From the IMG/VR virus record IMGVR_UViG_3300022866_000322, positions 157,343 to 221,342 of that record: DNA of 64,000 nucleotides; one strand, 5' to 3'. The notes under the pieces are model-generated. The model saw only the letters and a list, made by a program, of their open reading frames with translations. It was not told the DNA's origin and did not search any database. Positions 27,401 to 34,910 of this stretch are shown one piece after another; the first letter of the stretch is position 1, and every line of letters starts with the position of its first letter. A program made the position numbers and the translations under genes. The DNA comes from a virus.

Positions 27401-29647
27401 GAGTGTCCCTATAGTAAAAACTGTTGTGTCGACCGATACCACACCTTGCACTTGTTGAAATGCTCTGGTAATAGTAGTGTCTAAAATGTCGACAGGTAAC
27501 TTAGCAACTGCTCCGCTATTATATAATTGGTAATCTGCGTCAAATTCAATAATTGGTCTGCTGGCACGTTGTGCTTGATCTAATAATACTTCTTGATCAA
27601 GATACCCTGCTGTCTTTTCTATAACATCTATGTGTACCCATCTATTGCCACGGCTCCATGCATTTCTGTCCAGGCTAGATCTGTTTACTGTGATGTAATC
27701 TTGGTACTCTGGTTGTAAATATACTTCAAAACTTGCGCCTGAGCCCGACCCGCCTGTTACCGAAACAGGATTAGTAGGTAATACTGTGTAGTTTCCTCGT
27801 TGTTTAATCTTAAATGTCTTTATTGATCCAGACTCCGGGGCTGTTACTGTAATTATAGGATTAGCCTCGTATCCACTGCCGCCACTTGCTAGTGTAACTG
27901 CTGTAACAACACCATTTGTCAATGTTGCTGTGGCACTAGCCAAACTTCCAAATGCACTTGATGGATTTGCAAAAGTTAACGTTGGCGTTGCTAAGTAACC
28001 GCTACCGCCATCTACAATAGTTACCGCCGTGACTGCCCCTGAAGAAGGATCTATAGTTGCTGACAATACCGCGGTATCTTTAGTTATGCTATCAACTACT
28101 GCTATTGCCGCAGTAGTAAAAGTTCCGCCTTGGATAGTGACTCTATCATTGACTTGATAGTTTAGTCCTCCAGCTGTAACAAAACTATCGTTTAGAGTTT
28201 CCACACTGATTAGCTCGTCTTCAGGCACTAGTCTGATTCCTGTGCCTACACCTTCGATATAATAGTTTTTGTTTCGATAACTTGCTGTAACTGTACTGTC
28301 AAAACTAATTTTTAAACCATTTGTAAATACCACACCGTTAGGACTTGTGTAATTTATTTCGCCTACTATGTCCCTATCAGGATCTATAGTGTCAACTACA
28401 GCATCAACAATGTTTATGATGCCACTGGCACCTGAATCAGCTTGATTTTGGTAATATAAATTTGTTAATGGGGCAGTAATGTATGGTACAAGTTCATAAA
28501 CAGAGTTTCTAACAAACCACTGTTTACTTGCGTATGTAGCGCCACCTTTAATTCTTACTTTATTGTTTTCAGGCACAGCAATTTTACGTACCAAGAAAAT
28601 TCTATCATTGCCGGCAGCGTCAGGCTGTATTGACACAGTGTAAACAGAAGTCCTTTCGGATAACGGAATTTGTACACTCTGATCCAAGTATACGACACCT
28701 TCCTCAGTTCTAGCAACATCAATCCAGAAACTATCATCAATGTAATTTCTATTAACGAATACAACTGTAGCACCATCTAAATATGCAACAGGACCATCAA
28801 TGCCGCCGTATGTGTCAATTAACTCCTGTGGCTTGGCTCCTTGCACTTGATTAAATGCCAAATCAGTAGCATAACTTACTGCTTCTACTGTAGGGAGATC
28901 TAAAAAGCTATCTTGCGCTGTTGCGCCAGGTACCGTGAAAGTTACAGTGCCCGAGTCAGTTCCATTATTCGAAACTCCCAGTACTCCCCTAGTTTCAACG
29001 TTACTCAGATCAGGATCTATACCGTCCTTGCCTGGCTTGCCTTGTATCCAGAAGTTGTTTCCTGGGTTATTAATTACAAACTCGTATACTCCGCCACGTG
29101 CTAGTGCAATACTTGGGTTAGGCACGTTGTCACTGCCAGTAAATTCAAAAGCGTTGTTTACAGGATTATATGTTACAGTAAACGTCTGGGGTGTGCTTAT
29201 GCCACTGGATGTAATTTGTACTGGGTTAGGTCCTGAACTTAACCAATAGTACTGGCTGAAGTTTACAAATTTATCAAAACTTAACTTAGGATCATACGTA
29301 TAAAACTCATTGTCGAACAATCTGTTGTGATTGTTTGTTAGGCCGCCTTCGTATCCAATTTTATTAACAATGTCTACATAAGTTGTTGCATAGTCTACTT
29401 TGTTAGTTATTTGATCTTTAATTATCACGCCAGGTTCTAGCTGATAGTCTGCTCTCGATGCAGTTGGTTCAGATACATAGCTATCAGTTGCTTTATAAGA
29501 AGGTGCTAGTTTTCTACCAATGTAACCATTGACTTGTTTAAGTTGTGGTTCATTAACTAGCTGATCAACTGTAGCGTTTAAAAACTTTTTATTAGTATCA
29601 GTTTGAAAAACGTCAGGTAAAAACTGGTGAGTTTTGAATGCTGCCAT
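15488..29647 (-). CDS. Giant baseplate-associated structural protein (4719 aa), in the gp7 position
   Basis: This single uninterrupted gene follows gp6, where T4 has gene 7 (gp7 is about 1000 residues). The N-terminus (MAAFKTHQFLPDVFQ, then YDPKLSFDKFVNFSQYYWLSSG) resembles giant structural proteins of marine myoviruses. GSGY-type beta repeats occur at about 550-640 and 3725-3790. Seven FG-GAP-like units lie at about 2347-3055, and five further repeats (DGTKMYIAG...VYEYTL, about 47 residues each) at about 3860-4095. These suggest two propeller domains. No catalytic motif was recognised. It probably forms a large peripheral baseplate or fibre-base component; direct gp7 homology is not demonstrable by eye. 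Confidence 0.8.
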   Translation of the reverse strand: MAAFKTHQFLPDVFQTDTNKKFLNATVDQLVNEPQLKQVNGYIGRKLAPSYKATDSYVSEPTASRADYQLEPGVIIKDQITNKVDYATTYVDIVNKIGYEGGLTNNHNRLFDNEFYTYDPKLSFDKFVNFSQYYWLSSGPNPVQITSSGISTPQTFTVTYNPVNNAFEFTGSDNVPNPSIALARGGVYEFVINNPGNNFWIQGKPGKDGIDPDLSNVETRGVLGVSNNGTDSGTVTFTVPGATAQDSFLDLPTVEAVSYATDLAFNQVQGAKPQELIDTYGGIDGPVAYLDGATVVFVNRNYIDDSFWIDVARTEEGVVYLDQSVQIPLSERTSVYTVSIQPDAAGNDRIFLVRKIAVPENNKVRIKGGATYASKQWFVRNSVYELVPYITAPLTNLYYQNQADSGASGIINIVDAVVDTIDPDRDIVGEINYTSPNGVVFTNGLKISFDSTVTASYRNKNYYIEGVGTGIRLVPEDELISVETLNDSFVTAGGLNYQVNDRVTIQGGTFTTAAIAVVDSITKDTAVLSATIDPSSGAVTAVTIVDGGSGYLATPTLTFANPSSAFGSLASATATLTNGVVTAVTLASGGSGYEANPIITVTAPESGSIKTFKIKQRGNYTVLPTNPVSVTGGSGSGASFEVYLQPEYQDYITVNRSSLDRNAWSRGNRWVHIDVIEKTAGYLDQEVLLDQAQRASRPIIEFDADYQLYNSGAVAKLPVDILDTTITRAFQQVQGVVSVDTTVFTIGTLTLTTGDRVIFASDLDDNVRNKIYNFTIEKAIDDPSDVYKAYLVEADDATVVDNNTVLVLSGTNGGKQWYFNGFSWTIAQEKTANNQEPLFDVVDSKGISYSDASTFTGTTFTGSKIFSYKRGTGSNDTVLGFPLSYKNFTNQGDIEFENTFDSQTFTYLAGTNNVVTPQKVNAGYLQKNVSTTTCARDNVWEIATNFSKQFKIYDFVYDGVTNLFPIDNLPDVSTNFPHIKVYVNNKIVSVGNFATTKVVDKFAVLVNPDLITKNDAVFVAIFNKDIPVTANAHYEVPINLDINTLNKNLSTVTLGQMRNHLIELKNNSLRVVGTVPGSSNLRDIVYKNTSGSILQHSAPAVYAGLFLNHPTMDSINAIKLANREYSKFRKNFLEVAGKIELDLNNVQTSFDAVLLQMHSVKNSSFPWFRSDMIPHGDDNRSLIPTYTVLDPEITAYEITSIFNDTIPSNKSVLVYVTRTVDDVTTKTLVVKGRDYTFNTDRAAITFTSNFRLLFEDKIDIVEYSDTDGSFIPETPTKMGMYPKFIPEKYLDNTLRTPANVIQGHDGSITPAFNDFRDDLLLELERRIYNNVKVEYDTDTFNIIDYVPGKFRDTDYTRAEFTQVLSQGFLAWVGTNRVDFSTNSYFSASDPFTWNYKAFRDIVNGETLPGTWRSIYRYFYDTDRPHTHPWEMLGFSKKPDYWETRYGVSPYTGGNSTLWSDLSIGYIHSGDRQGIDLRYQRPNLSEFIPVDDNGNLRSPEQMLVTDFDGSRANISYAVGDIGPVELAWRRSSEYPYALMLALALTKPARFYGLQADVHRYKRNSFTGQFEITDTSQHLTPTSLHVNGYVDANGVTQRTAGYLNWITDYITNLGAGSAPTVIQENLAKLNVQLLNKVAGYTDKKFIELLAEQSSPSSINNSVVIPDDNYALKIYKGSPIRKITYSAVIVQRTANGYTVSGYDITSPFFTIIPSEPNNNAYQVTDGDASAVIFRDFKKQKITIPYGFEFNSSQQVTDFLVGYQRFLQSQGFLFVDNDDSLKQQKDFILSVKEFLHWTTQGWRVNNILVLSPVSDTLKVFEQTAIVDEIKNAPFGSRVLDLNFKPINKNEFSVYREDNLFTFQSNAQKSVGFAELNLVQTEHLLILDNVTEFNDVIYVPELGNRQYRLKFVGYKTDSWNGSLELPGFMFSSDSIDAWGGGTDYLKGSIVQHKNRYYTALENITADPNFQTTKWKQFDKAELQSGMLRNLASNAQLGVSFYDIDNQPANEEIQLFSDGITGFRERQYFTDLGIDVTTQSKYYQGLITQKGTPNSINALEGGIFGNLDSDIDWYENWAMRVGEYGSLDTNAFIETPLSDTAITKNPTLIQFTDNNNAAQEGTVAIIENDIFKISGTYNANVFVTEDRTQFPLLRPLPVAGFVNLADVDTTLFNLNNYDSLSASIDKIGTGYKIWVAKDFNGSWNVFRATYIDGLVFILRSRDDGSAEVVFNENHGLAVDDVVVIKNFDDRFDGAYKVGNIIDTTRFSITITRNLEALQEEAVISGSGLLYRLSSAKISNPVDIQSVMPVSGWLENDKVWVENLDNDGNWGVYNKTSPWVYNSKAELDPSKLSGNDNFGRTVSIEPNLAQLMYVGSPGSGEGRVNAFTRSVTNSWTASFALSANSTGLDSFGYKVVNAQGYVAVSAPDSSSGKGYVYIFKDGIIQQILTDAAGSASDLFGSSLAISRDANYLYIGASGANKVFCYQLNLRTAVDPVLLPVERYNLVLDANVSVAVNDTITYQSPGTTSSASGTVVFDSTRVLTNTNVVIITGNVAAFTDTDLIAINGANVAANIVSDTQSVATGTFSNVSILTSDPTEVFVYSQLRAVEYVPTIEYSVSGETITFVTPPATNDVIQVFTRGSFYTNLTTITGNASTNFGSSLATNSDGSVLTVGSDTAVVGTQGNDGLLYAYHRTITEFTTDGTSASFTAPDAFANSYRVLLNGVELTQDLDYYIIAPSTVQFPDVQTAGLTLTVETNNFVQDQIISPSLTGINGQRFGTDIQLCGTGCNLYGSAPSYFANQYSSGAVYRLVNTGRVYGNVTGTVSNATVTSGDSIVINDRPVEFTGTTITDVANDINGTGIPGVTASNALVFISNVTSGETESHWRLQITSNVQVATEKLNITSASTGTGLTDLGIEIYKHTQVVTHPNQIGEKFGTAIGISQSVGKLAISSEGADTTTPTTFDIADTVTIFDSLSTTFVKIVKDSGAVYLYDLIANPYESEDNPSIFAFSQKLTAPGVETGDDYGADIDIVNDIMVIGVTNDSDITVGGGSVYTYYNEGSKPGWELLRYKEPRVAIDAINSAFIYNKTSETIINYLDILDPVKGKLLGAVEQELDYIEEFDPASYNTTTASTGISNDSFYWTTQQIGKTWWDTSVANFIDYEQSTLLYRSINWGSLFPGSTVTIYEWVESDVLPSQYVGNGGDGVPKNADDSAYTQSTFVDPGTGIIVSKYYYWVSGKTSVDPVTANRRISTTLLEQYIRSPKDQNIPYLGLTSPSSVNLYNINDKTTGSDVILHLDTTTVENNDQLIHNEFGLVQQGTTTSAIPQRVIDKLRDSLRGEDSTGRLVPDITLKPQDRLGILSRPRQGLFLDRSAALEVFVNEANRLLALHPVLLTTTATSLYVQQPFPASYDAQVASYTDVEYLDTTGFADGYTILIPQDSRYENRWSLLEFNGTSREFDLIRSQSYKTDLWWTPSEWYDSTYIAGNAIAHTVNTYGDIQKLVLANNDYIKILDDGAGNWSTYRYETTGQLSLIAAENATVTLSSLLYDTTITLGFDTAVFDAVAFDKQAGSEIGNIFDSLYTQIFINSLATDFNKLFFTIINYVFEEQKNPDWIFKTSFIDVLHNLRSLEQLPTYSKDNQDFYKQYIDEVKPYRTQLKEFTPVYTKTDTATGSWTDFDIPARWYAEENTFRSPNIQVTSDSTYFTTDLYQPYADNYKLKVGEIIVGNIGQNYTIAPNVEITGGGGSGANATATISAADGTVTSITVTKAGSGYTTTPNVVINGTGEGATAYAMLNSEFDSQGGYNTVRSIDSTIKFDRITYTSNVAQWTANVAYEDTVVVNGNFANSYDLNRIELDGNANVAPQDTTITDVFFKPDGTKMYIAGDTSNSVYEYTLGTPWEVTTASNVAVANVNVQDTSVQGLFFREDGSRMYTVGDTSNSVYEYRLATPWFVNTAANISVVSINSQETSATSVEFSTDGTRMYVLGTANDTVFEYELSIPWLASSATYSTRSKSVASEENIPTGMRFREDGKELFVTGQQYNKIWSYTLSTAWDISTATLNNSADLNATNPTGLYMRHDGTRLFVADDVGNFVQQYDFNSNGITQIDGNLYITSGNIIFYNNTAYLATNANVSSQTVFDFTRFTEIDSGNVLLSAADRITSYYVPSFGRPGKDINQLMFGTSYPGNKISGETFTSNSFTLTSNVIGFNYTGHKITSANTQQVDFVDRGFNLNDPIKIEGMYETFNFENNATFRVVSVSRDEMMLSGQPIESIVTLSLGESISANEGDYITQTNSTANARVLNNYTSVKEIAVIQEKQGFLELDANVVRVNGVATTANVMDVLGSGTANVKISNLYIDDLLDSNIASFYTDTALGTRPEDINIAGGFYLDAYNSHAPEELVPGRMYDTLEMRVFTNTASNTASYGFRVFEPMDRDRSYYRISANSTTTLTANLALDDVNIFVDNAALLPDPGTGVGGSPGEVFINGELIYYYQKYDDAKMLSADVWTANTEFATDSLITYSSNVFLVLGNVFANANAYINTSNVKQVFANTISQLRRGVDGTGANVHYANARVVDSSLAQQLPNIALATTNSLTGEKKVAANVTWRVSLNNTISANIGDYITQTGPTANVRILETVANANVVAVDFVDGNLRIANANVSINGTTTTANVSALNILGEVLSTGNVSVTGKTIKQDYLWKAYGTGDTLDSSTTEWAEYIKAERSYTP
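17365..18090 (-). repeat. Five protein-level repeats forming a propeller-like region inside the giant protein
   Basis: Five consecutive units of about 47 residues share the pattern DGT(K/R)MY(I/V)xG, then (V/I)xxYxL and a P/A-W before a serine- or threonine-rich strand. Examples are KPDGTKMYIAGD, REDGSRMYTVGD, STDGTRMYVLGT, REDGKELFVTGQ and RHDGTRLFVADD. The form is that of NHL/YVTN-like beta-propeller blades. Confidence 0.75.
20470..22610 (-). repeat. Seven FG-GAP-like protein repeats inside the giant protein
   Basis: Seven units carry an (N/S/R/K/D)(F/Y)G start and a G-x-(V/L)-x-x-(Y/F) end: NFGRTVSI, SFGYKVVN, LFGSSLAI, NFGSSLAT, RFGTDIQL, KFGTAIGI and DYGADIDI, each followed by a V/I/Y-G/S-x-(P/S/D) strand and a GxVYxY-like strand. 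The pattern is that of integrin-alpha FG-GAP blades, and seven is the number needed to close one propeller. Long inserts separate blades 3, 4, 5 and 6. Confidence 0.75.
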
Positions 29648-29658
29648 TGCTTATCTTC

Positions 29659-32600
29659 CTATACCCTATTAAGTTGTCCTGCTGTAATAGCAGAAATAAT
29701 TTGTACATCATTAACTGTTGCCGCACTTATAAGAATCTCGTTTGGCTCTGTGTTAATCTGATATAAGTTACCAAAACTGTTTGACCCCGTATTAGGTACA
29801 ATTATGATACTACTCACTGTTGGTGTTAATTCACTATGCAAATATGCACTTAGTTCACTCATGTAAAATGATTCTCCGAAGTCCCAGTTGTTGATATCAA
29901 AGTAAGTGTTGATAGATTCAATTATTAAACTCTTTACTTCGTTATCACTTACGTTGGAACTAGGATTCTTAACCACTTTAAATGTTGCTCGCAACTCTGT
30001 CTCTGCTTTGCTACCAAACAAAGGTTTGAACGTTGCCGCGTTGTATATTAAACTGTCACTTACAGTTTTAAGATTTTCGATAGTGCTGTATGCTGTTTGT
30101 AAGTCTTCACTGGTTGGTGCAACCGGCTCTGGCAATGTTGCTGTTGTATCTGTAATGTATGCAGTGTAGTCGTCACCATATGCCTTGGTTAATATATACA
30201 GATCTATTAGGTTGTTTGGACTAGGATCTATTCTATTATTGTTTGGACTATTATGCTTGTATTGAAATGATACCTGCTCTCTACCAATTCTGGCAATGTA
30301 ATTTGTAAGTAACGTTATTGCAGTGCCGCTGGATCGGAAAAACTTATTGTCAGTGTACGCATAAAAGATTGTATCAATTGCGTACAAAGATATGTTGTTT
30401 AGAACGTCGCTTTCAGTTGCATAACTAGAAACTATGTCTGTCTTTGCAACAGGATCGTATTGCAGGAAGTTTACGGTATCTTGCGACTCTACAAAATATA
30501 TATACTTGTTCTGTGGATTAACTGTAGGGGCAACAAACGTAACAAACAAGTCAGGATCGTCAGGTACACCATCTAAATTTTCATCTGGGAACGTAACTAA
30601 TATTTTCCTATTATCAACAGTGCCATCTTCGGCGATAACACGATTGTCGATAGCCCATGATTGAGGATAGAAAATACTATCCGAACTGTCAGGCTTTGTG
30701 TTGGTCCTTAGTATCTTAATCTCATCTATTAATGTTGTAGCAGTCCTTGAGTCGTATACCTTTGCGTTTGGGTCGAAATAAAATCGTGTTTCTCTGACGC
30801 TTTCGAAGAAATATTTTGTTCCCCTGCTGGTCACATTGTATTCTTGATTGTCGTAGCTTAATCTCAAGAACCAACTGTTATCTAAATTTGTTCCTGTAGT
30901 GCTACCTGCATTGGTAAGACTAAAATTCCCAGTACCAATGTTGGCTTCGCTGACAATTTTCCACTCCATTTCACTTATATCATATCGCAATGCGAATGTT
31001 TTGAAACTTAAGATATTATCAATAATTGTAGTTATAAGTGTTGCTGGCCATGAGTTTTCAAATACTGGTATAACCTCACCTACTATTGCTGTACTAGGAA
31101 CAACCACACTCATTATAGCGTTGCCAACTCCAGGAGTTGGATAACTTATCACGCTTGCCCATATACTTGTACGTTGGAACTCAGTTGTAGGAGTGCCAGT
31201 TATAAGTTGATTTTGTGCATTAAAGTACTTGCCCGACGGAGCATTAAACTTTATAAGAGCTCCTTGGGTTAAGAATATATAATTATCAGAACTAAATGTT
31301 CCTGTACTACGTCCACTACTTGTAGAAACTTGTGTAAACGTTGCTGTTGGTGTTTGTCGTGTGGCAGTTCTGTAGTACAACTGTTTTACATCAGTCTGCG
31401 AAATAATATCTTGTATGGTAGTTTGTACCAGATTACTTACTTCACTCCTACTTGTAAACTGGAATGTTGACGCTACAGTAGAAACATCTTCTTTGTAGAT
31501 TTCTCCGTCTTCAGAAAAAATGTTTGTACTAGAATACTTGCCTGTTGCATCAATTACATCTAAGTATCTGCTTATGCCTGAACTACTTCTATTAACTGCT
31601 TTTGCTTTTAATATAGTACTGAAAGTGGTATACGGCAAGACATTGTAATCTTCCCCCGATACCATGCGATTCTGTGTGTAATATTGTTGTGGTGCTTTTG
31701 TTCTAATCTCGTCAAGAGACTCACGACTACTTGCATTTGTTACTGTATACTGTAAGCTGGCGCGAACTGATAAAGTTTCAGTACGTCCTGTTTTGCTACG
31801 ATACGGAATATTAATTGTAATAGAACTCATTTCCTCAGGTGTAATCTTATATGTCTGATTATTTGACAATCTGTAGTACAGTCTAAAATTACCGTCGGGA
31901 ATGTTTGTAAACGACCCGTCACCAAACACTAAATCAATTTGATCATTTGCCCGAGTACCGACACTGTATAAATTTCTTTCTGACGTATTATTATAGATTA
32001 CATTAATACCATTCACAGCCGGGACTTTAGTCCATTCTGTATCAATGGTTCCGTTGGAGTCTAATCCATACAGCCATACGTCGCTGTTATTAATGTTATT
32101 AAAATTAACATTTACTATACGGTTAGGTAAACTCTCACTGACGTTAAAATTTAAATTAAGCAGTTCACCTTGCTTAAAGTAGAAGAAATATCCAGTATTA
32201 TTTGATGCATTACCTTGATTGTCGTTTCTGTATAAAAAATTAAACAGGCCGTTGGGCTGTGGATCTTTTTCGTATACATATTCATACTCTGCTGTGGATG
32301 CGCTTACTACTTCGAATCTTGTTGTGACTCCGGATATGCTGGTGTTAAAAGAATTGACCGGAATAATGTTGTTTAACATTTTTACAGTATACTCATCAGT
32401 TTTGATACCATTGAGTGTTTTTGTTGCTCCGGGTTTACCTATGGATTGTGTAGTAAGCAAAGAAGCATTAAGCACGGCCGTAAATTGTTCTAGCCAGTTT
32501 TCGTTAGTACTGTCATTCCAGTTGATAATCGTGTTTGCAAGATTGTTACCTTCGCTGTCAAAGACGCTTTCGCTAGTAGAAACACTTTGAAACTTAATAA

Positions 32601-32949
32601 AGCCAGTGGCAGGTATATTGCGCTTGGGGTTGTAACTGATTAGTTTAGCCAGTTTGAGAATACTGTCTCTGCGCTCTGCTGTGTCTAAGAAGTTTTCTCT
32701 AGCATTCAAATCAGTTCTGAATGCTAAACTTTGCCCTAAGAATGCAATTAAATCAATTAGTGCAATGTATTCACTTGATTCAGTAAAGTCATTGAAGTCT
32801 TCAGGATAGTAAGTACGCAAGTACTCGATCATGCTCTTACGTATCGTTTCAAAATCAAAACTTTGAAAGTTTGCGTCTTTAAATGTTTGATAAATTTTAG
32901 TCCAATCCTGTTGAACTAATAAACTTGTTTGTCTTGTAGTAGTGGCCAT
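29659..32949 (-). CDS. 6: Baseplate wedge subunit gp6-like (1096 aa)
   Basis: The N-terminus (DFETIRKSMIEYLRTYYPEDFNDFTESSEYIALIDLIAFLGQSLAFRTDLNARENFLDTA, about 30-90, in pieces) is the hallmark of T4 gp6-type wedge proteins, which form the inner ring of the baseplate. It is longer than T4 gp6 (about 660 residues); the extra length lies in beta-rich middle segments. The C-terminal part (VVKNPSSNVSDNEVKSLIIESINTYF) is also typical of J/gp6-like wedges. It sits between gp25 and the giant protein as in the T4 order 25-6-7. A late octamer CATAAATA lies upstream at 32976-32983. Confidence 0.9.
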   Translation of the reverse strand: MATTTRQTSLLVQQDWTKIYQTFKDANFQSFDFETIRKSMIEYLRTYYPEDFNDFTESSEYIALIDLIAFLGQSLAFRTDLNARENFLDTAERRDSILKLAKLISYNPKRNIPATGFIKFQSVSTSESVFDSEGNNLANTIINWNDSTNENWLEQFTAVLNASLLTTQSIGKPGATKTLNGIKTDEYTVKMLNNIIPVNSFNTSISGVTTRFEVVSASTAEYEYVYEKDPQPNGLFNFLYRNDNQGNASNNTGYFFYFKQGELLNLNFNVSESLPNRIVNVNFNNINNSDVWLYGLDSNGTIDTEWTKVPAVNGINVIYNNTSERNLYSVGTRANDQIDLVFGDGSFTNIPDGNFRLYYRLSNNQTYKITPEEMSSITINIPYRSKTGRTETLSVRASLQYTVTNASSRESLDEIRTKAPQQYYTQNRMVSGEDYNVLPYTTFSTILKAKAVNRSSSGISRYLDVIDATGKYSSTNIFSEDGEIYKEDVSTVASTFQFTSRSEVSNLVQTTIQDIISQTDVKQLYYRTATRQTPTATFTQVSTSSGRSTGTFSSDNYIFLTQGALIKFNAPSGKYFNAQNQLITGTPTTEFQRTSIWASVISYPTPGVGNAIMSVVVPSTAIVGEVIPVFENSWPATLITTIIDNILSFKTFALRYDISEMEWKIVSEANIGTGNFSLTNAGSTTGTNLDNSWFLRLSYDNQEYNVTSRGTKYFFESVRETRFYFDPNAKVYDSRTATTLIDEIKILRTNTKPDSSDSIFYPQSWAIDNRVIAEDGTVDNRKILVTFPDENLDGVPDDPDLFVTFVAPTVNPQNKYIYFVESQDTVNFLQYDPVAKTDIVSSYATESDVLNNISLYAIDTIFYAYTDNKFFRSSGTAITLLTNYIARIGREQVSFQYKHNSPNNNRIDPSPNNLIDLYILTKAYGDDYTAYITDTTATLPEPVAPTSEDLQTAYSTIENLKTVSDSLIYNAATFKPLFGSKAETELRATFKVVKNPSSNVSDNEVKSLIIESINTYFDINNWDFGESFYMSELSAYLHSELTPTVSSIIIVPNTGSNSFGNLYQINTEPNEILISAATVNDVQIISAITAGQLNRV

Positions 32950-32975
32950 ATTGTCATTAATACCTGTGTATTCAG

Positions 32976-32983
32976 TATTTATG
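32976..32983 (-). promoter_or_regulatory. T4-type late promoter octamer upstream of gp6
   Basis: CATAAATA on the minus strand in the 54-base gap between gp25 and gp6, 27 bases before the gp6 ATG. It differs from the T4 late octamer by one base. Confidence 0.6.
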
Positions 32984-33003
32984 GCGTTTAAAATATGCTA
33001 TTA

Positions 33004-33381
33004 TTATACTACTGCTACTTCCTGACTGTTTGAATTAAACTCTAACTTTAGGCTGGAGGAAAAGTTTCCGGGTAGGAATGTTAGTTCAATATCTACGTTG
33101 AGACCTTGTTCAAATTCGTTAATAATTACCCTATCCGCACGTAATCTTGGGTCGTATTTAACAATGCGAGTAATATCGTCAATTAGCACTGATTTTAGAT
33201 CCGCTGTCATAGGTTCGTAAAGGAGTCCCCAAATTATTGTACCAAAATTTGGATTCATTAACTTTTGCCCTTTGTTTATGTTGAAGTGATTAATTAAGTC
33301 CTGCCTGACCAATTCAAAGTCATTAAGATGGAACTTTTTAACTCTACCAACAGTACTGAAACCTCTATATCGTATAGCCAT
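33004..33381 (-). CDS. 25: Baseplate wedge subunit gp25-like (125 aa)
   Basis: A short protein with the gp25 core pattern: DFELVRQDLINHFNINKGQKLMNPNFGTIIW (about 22-51), then DDITRIVKYDPRL and a C-terminal beta region. T4 gp25 is 132 residues. It joins the wedge at the sheath interface and triggers sheath contraction. A GGAG ribosome site precedes the ATG. The neighbours gp6 and gp5 support the assignment. Confidence 0.93.
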   Translation of the reverse strand: MAIRYRGFSTVGRVKKFHLNDFELVRQDLINHFNINKGQKLMNPNFGTIIWGLLYEPMTADLKSVLIDDITRIVKYDPRLRADRVIINEFEQGLNVDIELTFLPGNFSSSLKLEFNSNSQEVAVV

Positions 33382-33398
33382 ATGTATATTTACTCCGT

Positions 33399-34910
33399 TT
33401 AACTGTCGGAAAGAACAACTCCGACGCCTAATGTATTAAAAGCATATCTGCCAGCATTAAAAAACAATGACCCAGGTCTATCTTGGCTGTCTACTACCAA
33501 ATCTGCATTTTGTTTCCATTCTTTAACCTTGGAAGATATTACTGTTGTGTATACACTAGATATTCTTGAATCAAGAATACCAATATTTGCTCCTGCTGAA
33601 TTTATAGCCCTGAGCTTTGCTAGTCCTTCTACGTTTGCAAACAACGCACTTTGTACAACTTGTGTTGTTCTTATTGCAACGTTAGTCAAATCTTCAACAG
33701 TGGAGTATAGTTTTCTTTCGCTTAGTGGAGTTGCGGAAGTTAGCGTAAACTTACTTGCTATGTCTGCTATGCCACTGTCAACATATTGCTGGTATGCTGT
33801 ATCTGCACTGCCCAAATAACTTAACGTGTTTGCCAAGTTGATAGCAAGATTTGATGTGCGAGCAATAACATAACTCAAGTCTGTGTTTCGTAACCTTGAC
33901 ACTGTTCCTGTCGCAATGTTACTGGTAATTGCTTTTCCTAATCTGAATGTACTGTTGTTTACAGTGTCTGTCATGGTGTGTATTTCGTATATACCATTAT
34001 AAGTTCCAGCACCCGACACCTGCACAGGTAATCCTTGCACAAACAGTGTTCTTAATCCTGTTGGAGATACGTCACTTAACGAATCGTTTGCACTGCCGAT
34101 ACTGCTAACAGGGTATTGTGCTGAACTGGTGACAGTTCCTGTGTCAACTGTAACAACAATGTTTGCGTTGCCTTGGTGTGGATCACTGTAGTCAAATTCA
34201 AACAAGTTTATTACATTGCCGACTGTTTTAACCCCGTTAAGCGAAGTGAGTAGTACGTCGGCTAGATTAGATTTACCTAGATTTGTATCCACTGTTACAG
34301 TTCTTCCTGAACCAAAACTGTGCGTAGCAGGGAAGGTGTTTATGAATGCAACATTACTCACTCGAGAAACATTAGCAGTAATATATACTTCGTCAGGCAC
34401 AGTAAAACTGGTGCGATAGGTGGATATATGATCCTGGAACTGGTATGCCACAGCAAGAATACCACAAATAATATCACCAGTGTCCCCGACTGTGATAACT
34501 CTTGCGTCTATGCATGCTTTGTATTGTTCAGTTAGATACCGTTCCATTATGCTATCTTGCACTGCTTGATTACTTAGGAAAGTTGCGATCGAGTCAATGC
34601 CATCTTTGCCTGACCATACTTCGCCATTTTCTATCAGATAACCATAATTAATTAGGGTCTTTATATGTACAGCGTATCTACCAAATCTTGGACCTAGGCT
34701 GTAGGCTAAGTTATTACCTGTTTCCATATAAGCAATTTGTGTCATCAATCCTTTAATACTATTCCGGCGTAGACCAGGAATACCAGGACTTATACTATCT
34801 ATCGAAACACCAAGTGCCGCACTGGGCAAGTTTAATATGCTCCTCGGAGCCAATTGGTTTGTCCTTGGTGCTTGCTTGGCTACAATAATGCCTTGATTTG
34901 GAATAGCCAT
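33399..34910 (-). CDS. Virion protein with muramidase-like N-terminal region (503 aa)
   Basis: Residues about 50-135 (IAYMETGNNLAY, GRYAVHIKTLINYGYL, VWSGKDGIDSIATFLSNQAVQD) follow the layout of phage tail muramidases: a glutamate just before a GNN/GxY segment, then a GKDGI-FLxNxxxQ block. E63 would be the acid. The rest (about 150-503) is beta-rich and then helical, typical of a structural protein. It overlaps gp5 by one base. Because the adjacent gp5 has no obvious lysozyme domain, this gene may supply the peptidoglycan-cutting role; that is an inference. It could also be purely structural. Confidence 0.6.
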   Translation of the reverse strand: MAIPNQGIIVAKQAPRTNQLAPRSILNLPSAALGVSIDSISPGIPGLRRNSIKGLMTQIAYMETGNNLAYSLGPRFGRYAVHIKTLINYGYLIENGEVWSGKDGIDSIATFLSNQAVQDSIMERYLTEQYKACIDARVITVGDTGDIICGILAVAYQFQDHISTYRTSFTVPDEVYITANVSRVSNVAFINTFPATHSFGSGRTVTVDTNLGKSNLADVLLTSLNGVKTVGNVINLFEFDYSDPHQGNANIVVTVDTGTVTSSAQYPVSSIGSANDSLSDVSPTGLRTLFVQGLPVQVSGAGTYNGIYEIHTMTDTVNNSTFRLGKAITSNIATGTVSRLRNTDLSYVIARTSNLAINLANTLSYLGSADTAYQQYVDSGIADIASKFTLTSATPLSERKLYSTVEDLTNVAIRTTQVVQSALFANVEGLAKLRAINSAGANIGILDSRISSVYTTVISSKVKEWKQNADLVVDSQDRPGSLFFNAGRYAFNTLGVGVVLSDS

